In this document: piece after piece, positions 17,965 to 23,276 of the stretch
Layout: each line of letters opens with the position of its first letter
Position numbering within the stretch: the first letter of the stretch is position 1
NCBI GenBank assembly: GCA_037447655.1
Contig: JBBHKE010001801.1
Location: 1-23,276, forward strand
Length of the DNA: 23,276 nt
Direction: 5' to 3'
From: Zygnema cylindricum
Lineage: Eukaryota; Streptophyta; Zygnematophyceae; Zygnematales; Zygnemataceae
Translations under genes and position numbers: made by a program
The notes under the pieces: model-generated
The model's database searches: none
Told to the model about the DNA's origin: nothing
Seen by the model: only the letters and a program-made list of their open reading frames with translations

Positions 17965-20900
17965 CTTCTCAATCAACTCATGGTTTATATTTGTCGTATT
18001 TGATCCATTAAAAATGAGTTCAATCAAAAAACCTCTCCTTTCGGATGGAGATGGTAGGACGGATCAAAGAATCGATACTTCACAAAATCTTGTAAGAAAC
18101 ATCAAGGTGATTGATTTTAGTGTGGATTTATATTCAATGCTCAATGCTCCAATTTTTTGAACTTTATATTTTGCATATTTGTAGATTATCTAATGTCCTA
18201 TGTTATGACCAATTGCTAATTTCCAATGTCCATTGTCCTATGTCTTATATCGATTATTATATAATCTATATTATCTATTATATATGTATGTCCTATGTCT
18301 TATATCTATTATTATATAATCTATATTATCTATTATATATGTAGTCCTATGTCTTCTATTGTCCTATTGTCTAATGTAATCTCTACACCGTGTATCGCTA
18401 TTAGTGTTAATAATGTTTTGGCCACTTAAAACATCTTTTCTCCGTACAAACTTGTCCGATTTTCACATGGAGACCGCCAATCGAAATGTGAGAATCTTGG
18501 CTTTCAATCACAACCATCAGATCCATAATCTGAAAATTCAAAACGGAGAAAATATGTTTTAAGTGGAAAAAAAAACGTTAACACTAATAGCGATACACAG
18601 TGTGGTATCCAATGTCCAATGTGCAATGCCTCAATGTATCCTGTTTCAAGCCCATATGTTCACTAGGCAATTTTTCTCTAATCTCACATAGATGGTAGAT
18701 TTGAATAAAAACAGGGTCCAAGCAATTCATCTATATGGAGCAAGCTCACATTCAGTTGGGTCAACGGCCTCTTGGAAATTGGCTTTCAACGGCAACTTGA
18801 ACATTCGGACCTGTATCCAGTTCCAAGGGACATCACGCCCCAACATTGTTGTAGAAGATTGTGGGAATTTTGGGCCACGGAGAAGGAAACTCGTGGTTCT
18901 AAAGATGCTTCCGTTTTACGAGCCATTATTCGGGCTTACGGCACAACATACGCATGGATCGGGCTCCTCAAGGCAAGTTGTCTGTGTGCTTGATTGTATT
19001 ACACTATTCCCAATCACTACGCCGTGAATTGTAATTCGCGTTAATGTTTTTTTCGTCGCTTAAAACATCTTTTCTCCGTACACACATGTCGGATTGTGGA
19101 TCTGACGGTTGCGATTGAAAGGTAATATTCTCAGCTTACGAATGGCGGTCTTAAATTGAAAATTGGATAAATGTGTACGGAGAAAAGATGTTTTCAGTGG
19201 CGAAAAAATTATTAACGCTACTTACGATTCACGTTGTACTGTGAATTAGAAATGATGAAGATGTGTGCCCCATACTATTTCAAGAACTAGGAAATGGTGA
19301 TGTTGGTGGTCCAAAGCGGTCTTTTTGTTTCAAATCTTCAAAGTCCACTACAACCCATCTCCATTTTTTTTTTTGTGTAAGCTTAAGAAAGTTGATGCAC
19401 TTCCTTGACTGCTGTTACCATTCCTGGTTACGGTGAAGGTTTAACGGAATCGCCCAATATCTTGACTGCATGTGACTTACCAATTTGTTGGACACGTTTT
19501 AGTGGGCGATAATAAATGCTATTTACTCTATTGTTGTCTTAATTATCTACACTATTTTATGTGTGGTGCTCTTAAATTCGGTCTGCGGTCCAGACAGATT
19601 CTTATTTGCAGAAAAAAATGATCTTCTCTTAAAACTTTTTCTCAGAACTACTTTCTGTCTTTATCTGTTTCTCTCAAAGCCTGTTTAGACTTAGAACTTA
19701 GCTTGCAACCCATGGTGGTTGTGGTTTACTCTAATAACGGTGTATTTTTGGTGACTTTACAGTTGGTGAATGATGCTCTTGCTTTCGTCGGACCTTTATT
19801 TCTTCATGGACTTCTCACTTTTTTGGACTCTAGTGAGTATATTTGTCATTTTGCTTTTTTTTCCATGTTTTTTTCATATAAATTGTCTACCATGATTAAC
19901 TTTTCACATGAGAGTAGAATCGATACCTTCGTTCAGTTTGTCCACATGATGAATGGCCTAATTTACTCTTTCTCTGCTTTTCTTTTCTCTGCTCTCATAT
20001 TCAAATAGTTAATGGAATTCGTTCAAAAATTTTCTATGCTTGCCTTTTTTTCGAATTATTATCAACCAAGTTTGACCAAATTTGACGAATGGTAAACTTA
20101 CTTTAACCAATGTTGACCAACTGGTCTTCACAAATTTGGACTTATTTTGATTGATGTTGACCAATGTTGACCAAACCTTTCAACCTTGATAAATTTGGAC
20201 TAATGTTGACCAATGTTGACCGAACCTAACCAGTTTTGACGAGCTTGAAGAATTTTGTTATTGAGCAATTTGCCAAAATCTGTTCAATCTTGTCAAATTT
20301 TGACTAATGTTGACCAATGTTGACCAAATCTTAACTAATTTTGACAAAATTGGTCTAATGTACATCGAAGAAACCTACACCGTGCATCGATTTTAGCGTC
20401 AATGTTGTTTTTGCCACTTAAATCGCCTTTTCTCCGTGCACACTCATCCCATTGTTAATCCGACAGTTAATGTAAAGGTAAGATCTTACCTGTAGATCGG
20501 CGGTATACAACTGAAATCAGAAACATGTGCATGGAGAAAAGTTGGTTAAAGTGGCGAAAAGAACGTTGACGCCTAAGTGTTCCTTAACAAACTATTGACG
20601 TAAGTAACAATACTCCGTGTACCTTAACAAACTTTGACAAGCTTTGACTATTGTTGACAAATATTGACCCAAATTGTCAAATCTTGACCTACTTGACTGA
20701 TGTGGACCGTTTTATGGTGTTCAAGAGGGGCCATTTCAGTCGCCAACTGTTGGATTCCTATTCGCTCTCGGATTGGGAGCAGTATCAGCCATCAGGTAAC
20801 AATTTTAACTAAAAAGGGTTTTATAGGTATAGGTGACAATTTTTGCGCAGTTTTCTCTATTTTTCTGGTGGATTTCAAGGAATAGGAGAGGTTCCAAAGG

Positions 20901-21636
20901 TTTACATTTTCTTTTGATGACCCTTTCATTTTTTATTTTTTTGCTGGGCAGGGCAGTTTTGGGAGCTCATTATTCATATCAAGTTTCACGTATCAGTCTC
21001 CAGTTACGTGCGAGTGTGACAACTGTTACGTTTCGAAAGGTTAAAATCCATAAAAAACACACCTTCATTTATCGTTTTTGTTTTTATTTTTTGTTATTCT
21101 ATCCTCATTATCCCCTTCTTTCTTTATACAGGACAATAATCTGTATTGGGATTTGTCTTAAATTTATAGTTCTAAACATGGGTGTGACAGTGACGGCGAT
21201 GTTGTTGTTATTATTATTCTTATAACTCTTATTTTTTTTGGGTTTGGGGGGTTTGTTAGAAGAGTTGTTGTGTATTTTCTCTTTTAAGATTTTTGGAAGA
21301 AAGGGAAAGAGGAGAGATAGGAGAGAAAAGAAAAGAAAATTGTGAGAATCGAGAAGAGATGAGTGAAGAATGGAGAATTTCTAACCATAAATGAAAGGCT
21401 GTTTCCTTTCCATCCGGACTGTCTTTTTCTCTTCTCCTCTCCCTCTCTCTCTCTCTTCCTCTCTCTCTCTCTCTTCCTCTCTCTCTCTCTCTTCCTCTCT
21501 CTCTCTCACTCGTACAGACTCTTTGCTTGAGTCTTTCCGAAAGAAATAATTTTTCGGGCGGAGAAATCCAAACCCTAATGGCGGTGGATGCGGACAGAAT
21601 CGTCAGTTTGTGCACCAGTGCCCACGAATTGTGGAG
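17965..21636 (+). CDS. ABCC-type (MRP) ABC transporter, ABCC10/13-like, 5' part only
   Basis: Full-length ABCC proteins are ATP-driven exporters of conjugates and organic anions; only part of membrane domain 1 is here. Exons: 17965-18091, 18715-18972, 19763-19832, 20726-20795, 20952-21039 and 21518-21636, all phase-consistent. Signatures: IKKPLLSDGDG (linker with the PLL motif), IWSKLTFSWVNGLLEIG, QLEHSDLYPVPRDI, YAWIGLLK joined to LVNDALAFVGPLFLHGLL, then AHYSYQVSRISLQLRAS and GGEIQTLMAVDADRIVSLCT, which matches the conserved EIQTxMSVDADR region of plant ABCC10-type proteins. Membrane segments are visible around VNDALAFVGPLFLHGLL and TVGFLFALGLGAVSAI. The second intron uses a GC donor (AAG|GCAAGT). 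The first listed exon may begin with a hydrophobic stretch from an upstream TMD0 exon that I could not find; alternatively ATG 18014 starts a form lacking TMD0. Nucleotide-binding domains would lie beyond the right edge, so I cannot tell whether the gene is intact. Confidence 0.88.
18229..18345. repeat. AT-rich tandem duplication next to a MITE (ABCC intron)
   Basis: Two copies of about 56 bp share GTCCTATGTCTTATATC and the self-complementary TATATAATCTATATTATCTA. MITE copy A4 begins about 40 bases further on. Confidence 0.9.
18384..18604 (-). mobile_element. Foldback MITE, family A copy 4 (in an ABCC intron)
   Basis: About 221 bp with intact arms (TACACCGTGTATCGCTATTA; right end CTAATAGCGATACACAGTGT). 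The reversed loop (GAGACCGCCAATCGAAATG) shows opposite orientation to copies 1 and 3. Lies in the intron 18092-18714. Confidence 0.83.
18973..18978 (+). other. GC-type 5' splice site in ABCC
   Basis: The exon end CTC AAG is followed by GCAAGT. No GT fits the frame, and joining AAG to the acceptor at 19762 gives continuous family sequence (WIGLLK then LVNDALAFVGP). AAG|GCAAGT is the usual form of GC-AG introns. Confidence 0.85.
19018..19238 (+). mobile_element. Foldback MITE, family A copy 5 (in the GC-AG intron of ABCC)
   Basis: About 221 bp, more diverged at the tips (TACGCCGTGAATTGTAATTC; right CGATTCACGTTGTA) but with well-kept inner arms (TTTTCTCCGTACACACATGT; GTGTACGGAGAAAAGATGTT). It starts 45 bases after the GC donor at 18973. 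Confidence 0.8.
20050..20360. repeat. TTGACCAA-type minisatellite (ABCC intron), resuming at 20620-20700
   Basis: Imperfect TTGACCAATG units of about 10-12 bases. The array is interrupted by MITE copy A6 and resumes after it, so the element inserted into an existing array. Confidence 0.88.
20376..20621 (+). mobile_element. Foldback MITE, family A copy 6, right end disrupted
   Basis: Left arm TACACCGTGCATCGATTTTA is kept. The right arm is recognisable to AAGTGGCGAAAAGAACGTTG, but the terminal word is separated by an extra piece (ttccttaacaaactattgac) before CTCCGTGTA. It lies inside a TTGACCAA-type satellite in the intron 19833-20725. Confidence 0.7.
21424..21511. repeat. CT microsatellite in the ABCC intron before exon 21518
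   Basis: (CT)n with TTCC interruptions in an 18-20-base higher-order repeat. It forms the polypyrimidine region ahead of the acceptor cgtacag. Confidence 0.93.
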
Positions 21637-21649
21637 GTAATATCTTTTC

Positions 21650-22240
21650 TTTTAGTTTATTTCCACTTAATTTGTTTCAATTTTATTTTAATTGATTCAA
21701 TTCTATTCGGTTTGGTTCGATTTAATCTGATTTGATTTGATTTGGTTTGATTTGATTCGATTCGATTTGACCTAACTCGATTCGGTCAATTCTATTTTGA
21801 TTTTCAATGTGGTTCAATTCAATTCAATTCAATTCAATTTGATTTAATTTGGATTTAATTCGGATTTAACTTTATTTAGTTTGATTGCATTTGATCCAAT
21901 TTGATGTAGTTTGATGCATCGATGTTATGTACTTGATATTATTTGATTGAATTTGATTTAATTAATTTGATGTAATTTGAAAATAATTTGATTTAATTTA
22001 ATTCAATCTGATTCTATCTGATGTGAAATGATGTTTTTTGATTTAATTGATTTAATTTGATTCAAGATTGATTTAATTTTTTTTATTTTGGATTAATTTG
22101 ATTTAATTTGGATTTATTTTTATGTAATTTGATTCCATTTGATTCAATTTGATGTAATTTGATGTATTGATGTAATGTATTTGATGTAATTTGATTTAAT
22201 TGATTTTATTTGATTCAAAGTTCTATTTATTTTGGTTCAA
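21650..22240. repeat. TTTGATTTAAT-type minisatellite (ABCC intron)
   Basis: Degenerate 5-11-base units of TTTGAT, TTTAAT and TTCAAT, including four clean TTCAA repeats near 21816. It separates the real exon at 21518-21636 from its decayed duplicate. Confidence 0.9.
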
Positions 22241-22263
22241 ATTTATTTATTGGCTTAGTTTGA

Positions 22264-22335
22264 ATATCCAAACTTCAATGGTGGTGGATGCAAAAAAAAA
22301 TGTCGTTTTGTGCATAAATGCCCATGAAATTTGGA
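22264..22335 (+). pseudogene. Decayed duplicate of the ABCC exon at 21518-21636
   Basis: This intronic stretch aligns base for base with about 70 bases of the exon end at 21568-21636 (the segment coding IQTLMAVDADRIVSLCTSAHELW), including the shared atccaaac, tggtggatgc, ttttgtgc and atgccca words. Many differences are C to T or G to A, and the donor GT is lost (ggatttta). Similarity appears to extend into the start of the following intron. It is a relict tandem duplication and should not be annotated as a coding exon. Confidence 0.75.
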
Positions 22336-22592
22336 TTTTAGTCATTCATTCATTTGTTTTTATTTTATTTTAACTAATATGATATAATTTGGTATGTTTT
22401 TATTAGTTTTGATTTGATTAGATCTAATTGATGAAATTTAGTTCATTTATTTGAATTTGAAGTGGTTATCAAGTGATCTTTAGGTCTCTCAACATTTTTT
22501 TTTTTTCGGGGTTTCTGAGTATCGTCGAGGTTTCCGTCGGTGTTTTTTTTGGGACAAAGTATTTGGAAATTATAATTCTAATTTTGTTTCAG

Positions 22593-22599
22593 TTTGCAA
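22593..22599 (+). other. Possible 7-nt microexon of the ABCC gene
   Basis: A strong acceptor (attttgtttcag) is followed seven bases later by a consensus donor (GTGAGT). The enclosed TTTGCAA would complete the split Ser/Arg codon from the exon ending at 21636 and read Ser-Leu-Gln. Plant ABCC10-type proteins continue there with Ser-Leu-Pro-Leu-Gln, so the peptide is suggestive but two residues short. A CT microsatellite starts about 17 bases after the donor, as in other introns of this window. No convincing following exon was found before the window ends. Confidence 0.25.
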
Positions 22600-22614
22600 G
22601 TGAGTACAAAGGGG

Positions 22615-22643
22615 CCCTCTCTCTCACTCTCTCTCTCTCCCTC

Positions 22644-22695
<52 letters not shown>
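22615..22695. repeat. CT microsatellite (ABCC intron)
   Basis: (CT)n tract starting about 17 bases after the putative donor GTGAGT at 22600. Confidence 0.95.
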
Positions 22696-22704
<9 letters not shown>

Positions 22705-23054
22705 GAATTAACGGTGGCTCTATACTTACGTTTGTGACTGGTTGCTCTTTTTTTTTAGGTTGCTCTTTTTGTGCTTTTTTTCTAATATATTGTGAAAAAT
22801 TTAACAAAAATAATTACAAACATCGTTTTTTTTTCTAATTTGCTTAACGAGATATTTTTTTACCCTTTTTTTTTGAACTGGTTGTAAAGTGAGAGAGTTC
22901 CTGTCACTCACTTGAAAGGAAAGGGATGGTTGGTGTGACGTGACAGTCTCCCTCTCCAAATTTTTGTCGCTTTGATATTTCTTTATTTCCAAGTTAAATT
23001 TGCCTTTTTGGGAGGTTTGGCAATAGTACTTCTGTTAATTCCATGTGAGTTCTC

Positions 23055-23216
23055 CGTTTTTTTATTTTCCGTCTTCCGTTTTCCGGTTTCTCGTTTTTCT
23101 GGTTTCCCATTTTTCCGATTCCTTGTTTTTTCCGGTTTCCCGTTTTTTCCGATTCTCTTTTTTCTGGTTTTTTTTTTTTTTTCGGTTTTCCAATTTTCGG
23201 GTTTTTTTTTTTTTTT

Positions 23217-23274
<58 letters not shown>

Positions 23275-23276
23275 CT
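23055..23276. repeat. TTTTCCGGTTTCCCG-type repeat running into poly-T
   Basis: Imperfect TTTTTCCGGTTTCC units to about 23170, then an almost pure T run to the window end. The poly-T length is likely to be assembly-sensitive. Confidence 0.9.

Noticed and set aside
18692-19027. 111-residue plus-strand open frame starting at ATG 18692
   Set aside because: Wrong frame; the ABCC frame in the same DNA begins at the acceptor 18714 and matches the family throughout.
21571-21579. Telo-box-like AAACCCTAA plus ATG suggesting a new gene start at 21579
   Set aside because: The codons upstream of the ATG are in frame and match the ABCC family (GGEIQTLMAVDADR), so this is an internal exon and the motif is coding by chance.

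Overview
This is a gene-poor, AT-rich eukaryotic nuclear window, most likely from a streptophyte (land plant or close algal relative). The evidence is U-rich introns with plant-like splice sites, a FAD-linked sulfhydryl oxidase with the plant-type C-terminal CX4C motif, an ABCC transporter resembling the plant ABCC10/13 group, and dense small inverted-repeat transposons. The species cannot be named from the sequence alone. All genes are split, so I rebuilt the exons by reading splice sites and checking that codon phase carries across each junction.

Four genes were found. (1) Minus strand, from 3939 leftwards past the window edge: a Myb/SANT DNA-binding protein of the REB1/TTF1/DMTF1 type, with a Lys/Glu-rich N-terminus followed by several Myb repeats. 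(2) Plus strand, 6083-8224: a complete three-exon gene for mitochondrial large-subunit ribosomal protein mL41 (91 aa). (3) Minus strand, 16276-10009: a complete seven-exon gene for an ERV1/ALR-type sulfhydryl oxidase (314 aa), with all redox cysteine pairs present and a long low-complexity N-terminal extension. (4) Plus strand, from about 17965 off the right edge: an ABCC (MRP) transporter, of which only the first membrane-domain exons lie in the window.

The Myb and mL41 genes diverge from a common upstream region (3940-6082). mL41 and ERV1 converge (3' ends at 8224 and 10009). ERV1 and ABCC diverge (16277-17964). mL41 and ERV1 both serve mitochondria (translation, and the intermembrane-space disulfide relay), but nothing shows that they are co-regulated.

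Introns and spacers are filled with repeats. There are at least eleven MITE-like elements in related families sharing termini like TACACCGTGTATCGCTATTAG, six of them about 220 bp near-perfect hairpins. There are also CT/GA hexanucleotide microsatellites and many minisatellites. The most notable observations are: a 48-bp, in-frame, stop-free triplication of the 3' splice site of mL41 intron 2; sense-strand pyrimidine microsatellites placed right after the 5' splice sites of six or seven introns; a GC-AG intron, a decayed exon duplicate and a possible 7-nt microexon in the ABCC gene; and a reading-frame break in the first exon of the Myb gene. No tRNA, rRNA or CRISPR array was seen.
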